A stretch of DNA of 64,000 bases from positions 1-64,000 of the forward strand of contig JAANYP010003247.1 of NCBI GenBank assembly GCA_020465985.1, read 5' to 3'. Shown piece by piece: positions 46,092 through 58,200 of the stretch. The notes beneath the pieces were generated by a model. The model was not told the origin of the DNA, made no database searches, and worked only from the letters and a program-made list of their open reading frames with translations. Origin of the DNA: Centrapalus pauciflorus. Taxonomy: Eukaryota > Streptophyta > Magnoliopsida > Asterales > Asteraceae. Position 1 is the first letter of the stretch, and every line of letters starts with the position of its first letter. Made by a program: the position numbers and the translations under genes.

Positions 46092-47119
46092 CATAAGAAC
46101 TAACTAAAACTGTCATGAACAAGAAGATTGAATCAACATCCTGTTATTAAGTCTGTAAAGTGAATTCTTTGGCAAAATTAGAATGGATATAGATCAGTAC
46201 ACTATATCTCAATATGGGATATCAGAGACTAATGTTACAGACATCGACAACTAACTCACATCAGATTACAGAATATGGTTTGCAAAAGGTCTTGTATCCA
46301 ACATTACTATGAGTATCACCTATCAATTGTGTGTAAACAGTTGAGGTGAGATGCATGATTCTAAAACTATTAGTGCAATGTGACTTACTGTAATTTGAAC
46401 ATAACTGATAAATGAAGTGATTGGTTATCAACAATGAAATTCTCAAACAATAATGAGTCAGTCGTCAATACTCAATCCATGAGAAGCTATCCATAGCTCT
46501 CTATATGTGTAAATTGGGAATCTCATCTGTCGACGTGAGACATCTGAGATATCCAATATTGACTTTGTATTTTTAATCCAATCAATAAAAGGTTTAGCTG
46601 ATTAGATGAAATGAATAAGAAATTCTATTGTAGTTGTTGACACAAGTCAATACAATACATAAATAATGAATGTATGATGATCATAGAGTCATTGGTTTGA
46701 ATGTGAATTGTCTTGTGAAGTGTTGTATGTTGGCTACAAGACTTAATAAATTATTCCAAATTATTGATAAGATAGATAACTAATTTTTAGACCTAGAGTT
46801 GTTACATATTTTGACTACAAAACAACTTGTAATTAAAATCTATTATATCATAATAAGAGTAACTGATAAGCTAAAAATCATATAACTTCGTCCAACAAAC
46901 TTAAGTATTAATGCAAGATACATAATGTTAAAGAAATAGATTATGTGTTGAAAATAAAGATAAAGAAGCTAAGAAATAAAATGCTGATGAGATTTGTCCA
47001 ATGTCAACACTGTATCATGTCCAACAAAGGAATTCATAGCTACTATGAAATTTTTGTAAATGAGTCTGTTTGAATATAAGAAACTTTGAAGAAGAAGTTA
47101 AGCGTGGTGAATTCCAATT
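46092..47119. other. Unassigned AT-rich stretch
   Basis: About 1 kb between the chromovirus LTR and the next family-B LTR. No ORF of note, no RNA gene and no match to other parts of the window were recognised. Confidence 0.4.
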
Positions 47120-47836
47120 TGTAACAACCCTTGACTTAGTTAGCATATTCTGCCTAAATAAAAATAAATTTATGATTGGTTAAGCTATTAATTATTAAAG
47201 TTATACTATGGTTGGGTTAAACATGTTAATTAATGAAAGTCAATGGTAAGGGGTGCAAAATGTCAAATTATCAAATTCTTAACATATAACACGTATCAAT
47301 GACTAAGATTAGTCTTTTAATCATCTGCTCATGTTCTAAATTCATTCAAATCTTTTCTCTCTAAACTCTAAAATTCTCTCTAAAAAATCACACTTAATTC
47401 TTAATGATTTTTTATGAAACAAGTTGGATTGTGTTTGTTTAGCATCAATTAACAAGATTTCAAGATCAAATAAAGGTAATTTCTTCTCTTTAAACCCTCT
47501 TATTGTTTGTGTATGCTTACGGTTTTTCAAGGAAAGATTCCAACTTGAAATGTCATTTTAACATCAAATTGATACACAATACTTGCATAAAGCATTAACG
47601 CAATCATATGCATGTAATCATCTTGTGTTTAATTGGTTTCTGTAGCAATTTATGGGGTAAAAATTGAAACAAATTTTACACACCCAGAAGCATATAGTTT
47701 TGGTGTTTAAATAGGTTCGAGACATGGGCAAGGGGACCCTGAGTATCATAGACTGAGGGTGACTGTGTATTGTGTGTTCATATGTGTGTGTTTTGTGTGA
47801 CCATTCATCATTTCAAACCTTCTCCATTGATCATTC

Positions 47837-48141
47837 TAGGGGTGAGCGACGGGTACCATTTCCCGAACCCGAACCGGCACCGAACCGGTACCGGTACCGA
47901 CCGATACCCAATTAATATATTCGGTTCGGTTTTCGGTTTTAAATTAGCTAAAATTCGGTATTCGGTACTTTCGGTTTGGTATTCGGTTCTTAAATTAGCT
48001 AAAATTCGGTATTCGAAACCGAACCGGCACCATATTAATTTATACGGTTTGGTATTCGGTTCTTCCAAAACTAATAATTCGGTTTCGGTATTTTCGGGAT
48101 CGGTACGGGTTCGGTTCGGTACGGTACCAAGCTCACCCCTA
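47837..48141. mobile_element. hAT-like MITE with 8-bp target duplication
   Basis: The 305-bp element has TAGGGGTGAGC at one end and GCTCACCCCTA at the other. It is flanked by GATCATTC on both sides (47829-47836, 48142-48149). An 8-bp duplication and TAGGG-type termini indicate the hAT superfamily. The interior is made of CGGTTCGGTATTCGG-like repeats and is non-coding. Confidence 0.92.
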
Positions 48142-48243
48142 GATCATTCTTTCTCCAAGTAGCAAACCTAACATATATGTATATATGTATATACGTATGC
48201 ATATATGTATGTACACGCTGCAGTGTGTGAGTGCAAGGCAAAG

Positions 48244-48845
48244 ACCCCGAGACTACATGTCTCAGCGTGGGTTGTGGTGATCTATCTCCTTGGTTGTAGG
48301 TTTAATATATTTAGGTATATGTTTTGGCTCAATTCACTTAATCATTCTCCCTTTATCCTTCATATTTGAGTCCCTTAAACTTAGTGTAGGTGCGTGTAGT
48401 GTGTGACCCCGAGACTTAGTCTCGGGGTGGTGTTGGGAGATGGTGGCTATGACTTCGGCCTTGGTTCTCTTGTCTTAGGCCTAGTTTCATAGGACTCCAA
48501 GAGTTGTGACTAGTGTGTGTATGTGTGTGTGTGTGTGTGTGTGTCTAAGTCTAGTATTCCGGGGTGTGAAGGGTTTAGTTAGAAAAACATTACATGCCAT
48601 GGGTTTGTGAGTTTGTGTGAATCTAAGTTGTAATAAGACTTTAGAATTTAGGCATGCGTCATGTGTGATGATAACACATAAGATCCTGAGACTAAGTCTT
48701 GGGGTGGTCCATTTCTTGTAAAACATCAAGTTAAATCAATAGAGAGTGTGTGCATGTGCATGTAATGGCACATAATTTGATATAGAACCTAGAATTAATG
48801 ATTGTGTTCAAGTATTTGACCCCAAGACTATGTCTCGGAATGGTC
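48244..48845. repeat. Recurrent GACCCCGAGAC/GTCTCGGGGT hairpins
   Basis: A perfect copy at 48406-48428 has arms ACCCCGAGAC and GTCTCGGGGT around TTA. Weaker copies are at about 48244, 48674 and 48818. Equivalent hairpins are in copy 1 of this LTR (8660, 8816, about 8945) and in the fragment at 52201-52262. Confidence 0.8.
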
Positions 48846-50312
48846 ATCATGTTGATCTTTAAGATAGTACAAGTTTAGGAATAAGCATTCATGTTAAGAT
48901 ATAAATCAAAGTAAGTCTAGGGGTGACCTTTATAATGAGGATTTCTAGGTGTTGTCTTTTATATAGATTAAAGGGGATGTATAAGTCTAAGAGTGTGCAT
49001 GTGTGTGCATGCATGTACATACATGAATAAATAACACATGAAACATATATATAATTTTATAAATTTAATAATTGACTCAGAAACATATATGAATCTGAAT
49101 TGACATGACTAACAGGTTAACATAAGTAAATCCTGAAGGTGAATGATATAATGTGATTCAAAGTCTATAAAGACACCGTAAAAGATAGAACATACAAAGA
49201 AAGACTGAGATATAAATCTGTGACACATAGATACATGAGACAACTCAGGAGTGGAATAATTCACTTTGAAAGCCAATTAAAGACGTAAATATCACTATGA
49301 GTTATAGTTTTATTTGAATTACTTATAGTTTATGTGATATGATGAGTTATCAATCTTTTGTCATGATTCAACTGAATTGTTTAACAAACATGCATGATGA
49401 GATTCTTAACAATGTACTATCACAAGATTATAAACTTGTGAACAAAAGGAAATATCTCCTACTAACTCAAATTGCAGTTAGTAGTGATGTTGATGATGGT
49501 CTTATATCCTACTAACTCAAATATAGTTAGTAGTGATGTTGGATATGGGATTATCTCCTACTAGATCAAAAGGGTTTAGTAGTGATATATGAATGTGATG
49601 ATCTGCTACTAGCTTAACTGAGCTTGTAGCAACGTTTGTTACTAGATATGTAATTATAACAAGAAAGAATATGTGGATTCTCCTACTAGTACAATAAAAA
49701 CTAGTAAAGATGTTGTAATGAAATTACATAATCATGTGATTTGATAATCTACATGACATGATATACATTACACGAAGAAATATGATAATAACTTCATGTT
49801 ATTAAAGTTTGAACATGCATTATATAGAGATTAAAGATTTCAAATGACAAATGAATTCAACTTTATATCAAATTTCATAATTGTAGTAATTATCCCAATA
49901 ATATTCTTAGTGCTCACAATGATTACACAATGACTAAATGATTGAAATATGCAAGAACAAAGAGAATAAAAAGCTCTATCAATGTATGCATATTCCAGCC
50001 TCCAAATAGTATTCAATATGTCAAAGATTTACACAAAACCCTAGGCAGATGTTCCTTTTATACCTAGGCCTGACTTTTAGGGGTGTACACAAAATAACCC
50101 TCAACTTTCTACTAAAAAGGAAAAATACATATAAAAGAAATAGTTACAATTTATTACAAGATAAACCACAGGATTGAAATAATAAATCTAACAATCTCCC
50201 CCAATTCAATCACTATGGGGATTTGGAGACTCAATTGTTTGTCTCTCTAATTCTCAATCTCAAATGAAACCTTCTTAGAACTTGTCGCATGTGCAGTATG
50301 TCATTGATAAGT

Positions 50313-50579
50313 TCAATTGCTTCTCTGATAGTCAACCCTTCCTCTGGCCGCAATCTGAGTTCGTTGTGTTCTTTTTTGTTTGTCCTCTCTGAGGCGCTCA
50401 TTCAACTTTTCTTTGTTCATGCGCAGCGAGCCGTCAGAATAATGGGCGATCTCTTCGAATCTCATAATCCTTTTATTTCCTTGGCTGTTTAGGTAGACTA
50501 CACCATGCTCAGGTTTCAGGATAACTCTGTAGACAGGTTGATGATCGATGATGGGAAAGTTCTGATCCGGAAGAGTCAA
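50313..50579 (-). CDS. 88-codon ORF of the small LTR element, function unknown
   Basis: The minus-strand ATG is at 50579. The protein (MTLPDQNFPIIDHQ; VVYLNSQGNKRIMRFEEIAHYSDGSL; ending in a Lys/Arg/Glu-rich helix) resembles the 'MRFNEI.KFSDGTL' proteins that I recall as common in plant retroelement-derived ORFs; this is recollection, not a search. It looks like a short relic of a longer protein. No catalytic motif is visible. Being inside a flanked LTR element, it is not a host gene. Confidence 0.45.
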   Translation of the reverse strand: MTLPDQNFPIIDHQPVYRVILKPEHGVVYLNSQGNKRIMRFEEIAHYSDGSLRMNKEKLNERLREDKQKRTQRTQIAARGRVDYQRSN

Positions 50580-50718
50580 TCCATTAGGAGCCTTTAGCTG
50601 TAGTTTCCGGGGTTCTTCATGAACATCATCCGATTGTACTCTGCTTGCTCCCCCTTGGGATGATCATGCAGTTCCATTAGGAGCCTTTAGCTGTAGTTTA
50701 CAGGGTTCTTCATGAAAA
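50580..50718. repeat. 96-bp-spaced direct repeat
   Basis: The block CCATTAGGAGCCTTTAGCTG...GGTTCTTCATGAA occurs twice, at about 50580-50622 and 50676-50718. It is a local duplication inside the small LTR element. Confidence 0.75.
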
Positions 50719-51057
50719 CTACTCTAAACCGGTCTTCCAAGTACGACTTGCATAGGTCATCAAAAGATATTTTGGAGAGGTATTTCTTTAGTCATGTGGT
50801 GTGGCCTTTGTGTACATCAGCCTGTGTTAAAGTGAAGTTAGCTTCTGACTCTCAAAGTGATGAATGTCATTGCAAGTTCGACTGAAGATTCTTATCAAAG
50901 ATGAAGAGCAAGATCACATCAGTTGAAAATTTTCACTATTGAGAAAGCCCCGGAAGCCGTTCAAATCGAAATAGAAGACCATTCAAAGGGGAGATTACTC
51001 ATCAAAAGATCAAGATTATTTTGATGAAACCAGACTTGATCACAAAGGGGGAGATTG

Positions 51058-51392
51058 TGGCTTCATTACTTGTAATCAAGTCTAGGGGTTTATTCGTAAC
51101 TTTTTAATAGTTGATAGGTTAATTATGTACGAGCCTTAATAGTTTAATCCACAGGCTTAGGCCTCATTAGGTTTATTATATAAAGGGTTAATTAGATTTT
51201 ATAGAGTGATACTAAATCATATTGAAGGTGATTCAAGGTGTAGCCATTTGCATTGAGAGAGAAAGAAATCTTTTGTTCTTCGTGTTCTTCATTCAAGCTT
51301 TAATATATTCGAACATTGGTATTGTTTCTCGTTCACAATATTTTATATATGTTGCTTGATTGTTTGTGTTGCTTGATTGATCTAGGACTTAC
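51058..51392 (+). repeat. Fragment of an unrelated copia-type LTR
   Basis: The tract CAAAGGGGGAGATTG is followed by TGGCTTCATTACTTG, the usual appearance of a copia polypurine tract next to an LTR start. The sequence ends where the right LTR of the small element begins. This suggests the small element is a chimera of two element types. Confidence 0.45.
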
Positions 51393-51962
51393 ATATTAAA
51401 TATGTCAATGTTGTACACAAAACCATAGGCACATGTTCATTTTATACCTAGGCCTATCTTTGAGGGGTTTACACAAAATACCCCCTCAATTTTCTACTAA
51501 AAAGGAAAATTACATAAAATGAAATAATTACAATTTATTACAAAATAAAACCACAAGATTGAAATAACAAATCTAACAATAATTGATCATAAGTGTTTGT
51601 GTTCATATAAATTAATTTTCTCACTAAGCATGTAGCTTACAAATGTTGCTTTTCTCTTTTCAGGAGCAGGTAAAGATTTTATTAGTCCCAGGTCCTAAGA
51701 CAGATAAAATTGCAGCTTGCAGTTCATAGACAATTACAGATTCAGTGGTATTCATTACACAAGTTAAAGGCTTCGGGATTTCGCTAGTAAAGATTGTGAT
51801 GGTGAAGATGATTTAGATAGCTAGATGTACCCTTTGTAATTTTGTTTTGAAATTTGTTTGTAATTACTATAAACCTTTATTGAATTTATCTTAGTTTATG
51901 ATTGTTGTTGTATTGCTTATTGTGATCTTTAGTTATGACAATTATGAAAGTTAGGTCTTACA

Positions 51963-52959
51963 AAAGTAGACACCAAGAATATGTCTTGAACCTATGAAAC
52001 CACAAAACCAATACTTGAAGTTAAATTAAATATAAGAGTTTGCAATTTAATAGAATTCTCATAATAGTCATTCCATGTTTCGGACCAGATATCAAAGATT
52101 GCAAATAGGATTGAATATACAAGTGATGAATTAAGTTTAGAAATTAGTACATACATGAACTAAGCTTGGAAATCAAATTTGAACATTCAAAGACCCTCAC
52201 CTGGAGACTTAGTCTTGGGGTCAACCCATTCTATGCCCTGGCTGAGACTTAGTCTCGGGGTCTATGAACCAAAGTCAAGCCGAGGCCGAGGCTGAAAGAG
52301 TTGGGCTTTGGCCCCTAAACAACATTCCAACTTCGATATTGATTTAAAGCTTTAATTAAACACTAGATATACGTTAATAGATATTTGGAATTACATTTTA
52401 AACAAGATTTAAACATCAATTTGATGTTCATGTGTTTTTCCTCACGGTTTTGGCCAACAGGTCGTCACCCACACACTAGCACACATTGACTATAACTCGT
52501 AATTTTAAGTTACTAGTTTGCATTGTCCAACCATTGATCCCGACAACTTCTACGATAAATTGGGGTAGGTCACTAACGGAGTTTACTATCCACGATTCTG
52601 GTATTTACTAGAATAATTTTACTGGATTTTTATTAATATATAGGTTGAATCTCCGGGATGGGTAAAAAGATAAAAAGTAAGTACGATTCTTAATTTTTTG
52701 CTTATGTACCACTGCAAAGTAATAAACATTAAAATTGGATTAGGTAGATAATTTTTCAGTCATTCATTGAATGATAAATCTGTACAACTGACGGGGATAC
52801 ACGATTTAAATAATAAAAAATCCAATATTTGAAAATTGTATCTAGAATGACTGGAAAAGTGGAAACAAGGCCAGATATAATTTGATCATTATGAACAAAT
52901 CCAAAATTGTTGTAGACAAAGCCAATCATGAGTTCCCAACCATGGGGCGAATGAAATCT
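51963..52959. other. Degenerate repeat region, related in part to family-B LTR (reverse)
   Basis: No gene seen. At 52201-52320 the sequence contains GAGACTTAGTCTCGGGGTC and GCCGAGGCCGAGGCTGAAAG. These are reverse-orientation relatives of the hairpins and CGGCCTTGGCC-rich block of the family-B LTR, so this is probably an old minus-strand fragment of a related LTR. The remainder is unassigned. Confidence 0.45.
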
Positions 52960-53712
52960 TGTTAGGCATGAAAAGGCCTCAATCAAACCTGTTCTATATC
53001 ATAGGGGGAGATTTCTAATCAAACCTGTTTAATACAATTAAGGGGAGAATTTAAGGCTTTTTAATGCCTTATTGAAACCTGATAAGTGATTTGCAAAATC
53101 AGCCTAAGTTAGTTTACACTGTTAAATTAGTTGTAACTTGGCAGATTGGCAAAGCTGTCCATAACTGTTTGACAGGCTTGACAGAAACTGTCTAAGTTGT
53201 TCATATCTTTGAACAGTTTGACTCAAGAAAGTGTTTTATTCTTTGTGAACGGAATCTATTCTTTGTGAACAGGTTTTACACTTTGTGGAATTTGTTTCCA
53301 TGTCCTCATGCAAAGTCTAGAACGTAAAGATCAGTCTACAACTCAAGACAAAGTGGAAAATCAGAAACTGTCAGTTCTGCCAAAGCTGTTTAGAAGCATG
53401 AAGAAAAAAAGGATATCTGAAATTGGTGACAGACATTTTCTTATATCAAAATAACATTAGAATGAACAGTAAAGGTCTAAAGTTGACATTCCTCTTTAAG
53501 GTAAAGTTGTGGTCGACAAAGACAAAAAGGAAAAGACAAAGATTCTAAGCAAGTGAACAAACCCTGATTAGTCATATTTATGCAAAAAAGTAATCCTGTC
53601 TTTTTGCAAGACATTCCCACTTTCTCTAGAACCAATGAAGAAGCTTCACTGATATTCTGAGCTTGAGTATATAAGAGAAGCTTCCAAGGAATTAGAGGAA
53701 TCAAGAGAGACA
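52960..53712 (+). repeat. Partial 5' LTR of the third copia
   Basis: It starts TGTTAGGCATGAAAAGGCC. It is closest to the outer copia LTR (GAAGAAGCTTCACTGA; GAAGCTTCCAAGGAATTAGA). It breaks off after AATCAAGAGAGA, where RT sequence begins. Confidence 0.85.
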
Positions 53713-54595
53713 TCCTCAAATTGAGAATGAGCATGATGGGTGACCTAACTTTCTTTCTAGGATTACAGGTTAAATAAACCTCAAATGGCATTTTTATAAA
53801 TCAAAGAAAGTATACATTAGGTCTTTTAAAGAAATTTAAATTTGATCAATGTTCTCCCATCAAAACCCCGATGGCAACCAATGTTAAATTGGATGTTGAT
53901 GCCTGTGGCAAGCTTGTTTCTGTAACAGCTTACAGAGGCATGATTGGGAGCTTGTTAAATATGACAGCTAGTTGACCAGATATAATGTTTGCTACCTTTT
54001 TATGTTCTAGGTTTCAAGCTGATCCAAAGGAATCACATCTAGTTGTTGTAAAAAGAATCTTTAGATATCTAAAGGGTACACCAGGTTTGGGTCTTTGGTA
54101 TCCTAAAGACTCAAGTCTTGATCTAACTGTCTACACTGATTCTAGTTTTGCAGGTTGCAGGCTATACAGAAAGAGCACAATAGGTGGGTGTCAACTTTTT
54201 GGTGGAAAGTTGATAAGTTGGAGCAGTAAGAAGCAAAACTTTGTGTCTACTTCTACTACTGAAGCTGAATACATTGTTGCTGGAAGCTGCTGTGGACAGA
54301 TTCTATGGATGTAGCATCAGCTTCAGGATTATGGTCTGCTATATAGGAAAACTCCTATTATATGTGATAATACCAGTGCCATATCAATCTCCAACTACCC
54401 TGTTTTCCATTCATAATGCAAGCATATAGAAGTCAGAGATCACTTCATAAGGGATCACATCCAGCAAGGTAATATTGAAGTTATCATTTATTCTTACAGA
54501 ATCAGCTTGCAGATATTTTTACCAAACCTCTTGATGAAATAGGTTCAATACCCTTGTATGCAAGAAGAGAATGTTAAATAAAAGTGACTTAGTGT
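53713..54595 (+). pseudogene. Third copia: RT C-terminus and RNase H, degenerate
   Basis: Readable parts are MSMMGDLTFFLGLQVK, PIKTPMATNVKLD, RGMIGSLL, FRYLKGTPGLGLWYPKDSS, TDSSFAGCR, STTEAEYIVAGSCCGQILWM and ICDNTSAISI. Stops occur in several places (after LQVK, TAS, ILWM and FHS). The YVDD part of RT is absent. It is a remnant without activity. Confidence 0.85.
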
Positions 54596-55295
54596 CATTG
54601 ATGCTCAAAGGTTACTTGAGCAAATTTACTGAAATCTCAAACAACAGCTTTGACTAAACAAGTTCCACCAGTTCTGTACTTAGCCAGTTCTTTGAGATTT
54701 GAACAGGTTTGACAGGTAACAGGTTCGGCAAAACAACAATTTTCAAAACTATGTTTTCCGTTAACCTATTCTGTTGTCTAAACCTGAAACCTGCTCACTT
54801 TGTATTCTGTCATACAAGGCAAGCCTTGTAATCTGTTCAGTTATTGAACAAGTTTCACATTGAAACTTGTCCTTATGTAACTTCACAGGGTTCATCAATA
54901 GGTTACAGACTGATCAGTTTTGGATGAAACTATTTCATCACAGGTTTTAGCAACAACTTTGAACATCCACTTTTAATTAACATTACTTCACATTTAAGTT
55001 ATATAAAACTATGTATTTATTTGTTTTAATTACCTGCGGATAATATGTGTTGCGTGTTTAAGAGAAGAAAAGCGTCAAGTTGGCCTGACACATGTGCTGA
55101 CGCAGTAACCGTTCCGTTCCGTTAGTCATCACATTTCAATAAAAAAAAGTCATTTTCTCTATCCTACTATCTCACATTCAAAATCCTATAATCATCCCTA
55201 CTACGACCCTACATATATCCATACTCTCTTAAAAAACCCTCACCACCATTAAAAGACGTTATGTCTGTGTTTTTGCATTTTCATCAACTTCAACA
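54596..55295 (+). promoter_or_regulatory. Third copia: spacer with conserved ORF3 promoter region
   Basis: It is non-coding. The last 270 bp contain TGCGGATAATATGTGTTGCG, AACCGTTCCGTTCCGTTAG and AAATCCTATAATCATCC (TATA-like at 55187-55192), then a C-rich leader up to the ATG at 55296. These match the inner and outer copies in order and spacing. Confidence 0.6.
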
Positions 55296-58200
55296 ATGGC
55301 TTCTCATACTCCCCTTGTCCCTACATTTTTGGGTGATGATGTTATCAAACATTCATCAGTCACCACCACACTTACCATCAAGCCTACCAACTATATAGCA
55401 AATCTCACAATCCCAAAGAACTACATAAACAATGGATATGAACCCATGGTAGACTTCCAAAAAGCTCACCCACTTTACTATGCCATAACAGCCACTCCTG
55501 GTGTCATGTACCAAGAAATGGTTTATGAATTCTGGTACACTTGTTCATATGACTCTGCTACTAAGATCATTCGAGGTACCATCCTCAACAACACTTAGGT
55601 TGTTGAGATCACTGCTTCTCTACTTCATGTGGTGCTCCATCATCCTGTGGTTGAAAAGTATGATAGACCACAGCCTGAAAATCAACAAATGGGTAACTTG
55701 CTGAGATGATGTGGTGTATCTGCACTAAGGGTGGGAGCGACATTGTTCAAGAAGGAGCTTGCACCAACCTACAACTTTCTCTTTGCCTTTGTGGTGATGA
55801 GTTTAAGCTACAAGGTTGGTTCGTTTGACCAGCTTAGTAGAGATGACGTTCAGGTGGCTTTACAGTTTGTTGATGAGACTACACTGAATATGGCCAAATG
55901 GATCTTTGGCAATCTGAGGGCCTTTGTGGAACAAGACAAACATTCCCCATCCGTAAGGTATCCCATATTCTTAAGTCTCATTTTCAGACATGTCTGTGGT
56001 GAGACTCTGTACAACTCTCAACTATTCCTCAAGTCAATGGTGTTTCCTGTAATTAGAAACAAAGTGCTTCATGCTCCGGTTACTGCTGAAGAGCCTCCTC
56101 TCACAACACCTATGAGGAGGCTGCTTGGTTTCGTGGACAGACCTTCTACACAGGAGGTGAATCCAACTTCTGCCCCCATGGAAAAATCCAAAGCTGTTGG
56201 ATAAACAGCAAAACGTGCCCTGAAGTCCACAGCAGCAGAGTCTGTCACCAAGAAGGCCAGAAAAACAAAGTCTGCCTCCGCAGTCTCTGTGCCTAAGGGG
56301 GAGCAGGCTGATCTCCCAGGTTCATCTGTTGAACCAGAGGACCTTGTGGCCAGTGGCTCCATGCCATCTGAGACCAGGGAACAGGTTTCACCCCCTGTTT
56401 CTACATCAGTCTCGTCTCCAGTCCAAACACAACAACCTCCCACTTCTCCACCACATACTTCAGGCTGAGGAAGAAATCCTTGGCCAGGAAGAAAACAGCA
56501 AGCCTACCTACCCAACAAAGCCCCTCTGACCCCTCTCAACAGGAGTTAGTTGGAAAAGAAGCTACCCCTGCTGCATCCTTTCCTCCTATCTTTGAGAGTG
56601 ATGCACCCCATATAGATCATGGTTCACTCCAACCTGAGTCCACCAAGAGTCAGCCTGAGCCGTCTGGTTCCTCCCAAAAGGAACTAATTGTACATATGGA
56701 GACTAGCACATCAACTGATCCTCCATTTCAACAGGGTGAGGACTTTGAAAGACATGAGTTCTCGCCACTCCACATCGAGTCCACACAGTCCCCCACTCAT
56801 ATTTCTCCTTCACACCCTGAGTCTGCACAAGGTGCCAAAGCAGTTGGTTCAAGCCTACCAACTGATCAGCCTTCATCATCTGCTCCTCATGATGCAACTT
56901 ATCAAACCCCATCAGCTGCTGAAGGACCAACATCCCAGCCTAATGATCCTTAAGGTATAGACCAACCCTCTGGTGAAGGCTTTCCAAGATGCAAATACAT
57001 CACTAGTCTTCACCACTGATGATGTTGAAATGCACACATCTTCACCCCATGAAGAAGTGCCTCAAAACCAAGGCACTACTGAGGGTACCACCCATGTATT
57101 TGACGAAGGAATCACAATCCCAGTGGTTCTTGAGAGGAAAACCACACCAATCACCTTACCTCATGATGCAGGTTTGGCCACTGCTGAAGGTATGATTGAC
57201 CCCTCTAAGTTAGGTTACTTATCCTTTCCACAGGCTATGGAACTTTTATCCATTGTGCCCCTACCATCACCAAGTAAACCTACTACACCACTATCCTCAC
57301 CATCATCTCCATCCACTCAATCTAAAGAATCCACCCATACTCCTCCATCTCTAAAAGATCTGTCCTTGAAAGAACAGCTTACTGTGCTGTCCTCGAAGGT
57401 TGATACTTTGGAAAATTACATGTCCACCCTTCCTTCTACTATTGCATACTTTATGTCTGCACAGCTTGCAGGGTTTCTTGATTCGTTCAAGTCATCCTTT
57501 CCATCGCACTCTACACAACCTGACTACTACTCACAGCTGCTTGCACTCACTGCATAACTGCAACAACTCTCCATATATCTATCCTCTCTCCTATCAAATC
57601 AACAGGACTCTGTGTCCAGCTTGGCCGCTGTTTCCCAACAACTATCAAGTATTGCTGCAACCTGTTCTGTTTCTCTGCCTTCCACCTTAGCCTCTTTGAA
57701 TACCTTAGTGGTATCTCTGTCTAACTCTATGGCATCAGGCTTTTAGGATGTGCAAGAATCCATCAACATAACTCTTGCACAGCTTAAGAGTCTGATGTTC
57801 AGTGACACTGACAGGGCTACCATTTCCATTCTTTTAGCCACTGCCACCTCTCAATCAACCTCTCTCGTAAACTGCCTTACCCAGTTAGCTGAGGTAAAGG
57901 ACAACCTGGCTTTCTTTCTTAGTGCACAGCCTGGTGGGTTCTTAACCTGTTACCAAACCTACTGCTGTTAAGCCTGCTGGATCCGTTCCTTTAGGCAACA
58001 CTGATATTGAAGGCTCTGTGTCATCTCCTTCAAAGGGGGAGAAGAAATCTACCTCAAAGACCAAGTCTAAGGGGGATAAATCTTCATCTCTCCATCTAAG
58101 GAGAAATCAGCCTCAGTTGGTTAAGCAACAAGCCATGTAACAACTTGGGATGCTGCAGGTACGTCTCATGATTCTAGGACAGCTGAGCCTACTCAGGCTA

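Larger units (their letters stand above)
49882..51578 (-). mobile_element. Small LTR element, composite, flanked by ATAAT
   Basis: The segment is bounded by ATAAT duplications (49877-49881 and 51579-51583). Without it the family-B LTR sequence TTTCATAATTGATCATAA is continuous with copy 1. It begins TGTAGTAATTATCCC and ends AATCTAACA. The left LTR is 49882-50193 and is followed by the tract complementary to GGGGGAGAT, so the element reads on the minus strand. Only about 186 bp of the right LTR (51393-51578) can be aligned with it. The interior holds an 88-codon frame (50313-50579) and plus-strand copia-like sequence ending in AAAGGGGGAGATTG. It has no polymerase and is non-autonomous or rearranged. 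Confidence 0.75.
47120..51962 (+). repeat. Family-B gypsy LTR, copy 2 (LTR without internal region, with nested insertions)
   Basis: It starts TGTAACAACCCTTGACTTAG and ends AGTTAGGTCTTACA. It aligns with copy 1 (8520-9246 and 11652-12670). Once the hAT MITE and the small LTR element are removed, it is about 2.8 kb. No primer site follows and no gag precedes, so it looks like a solo LTR. The flanking pentamers (CAATT left, AAAGT right) do not match, so it may instead come from inter-element recombination. Confidence 0.72.

Noticed and set aside
50580..50718. Direct repeats as a CRISPR-like or satellite array
   Set aside because: Only two copies, and this is plant DNA; a simple local duplication explains it.
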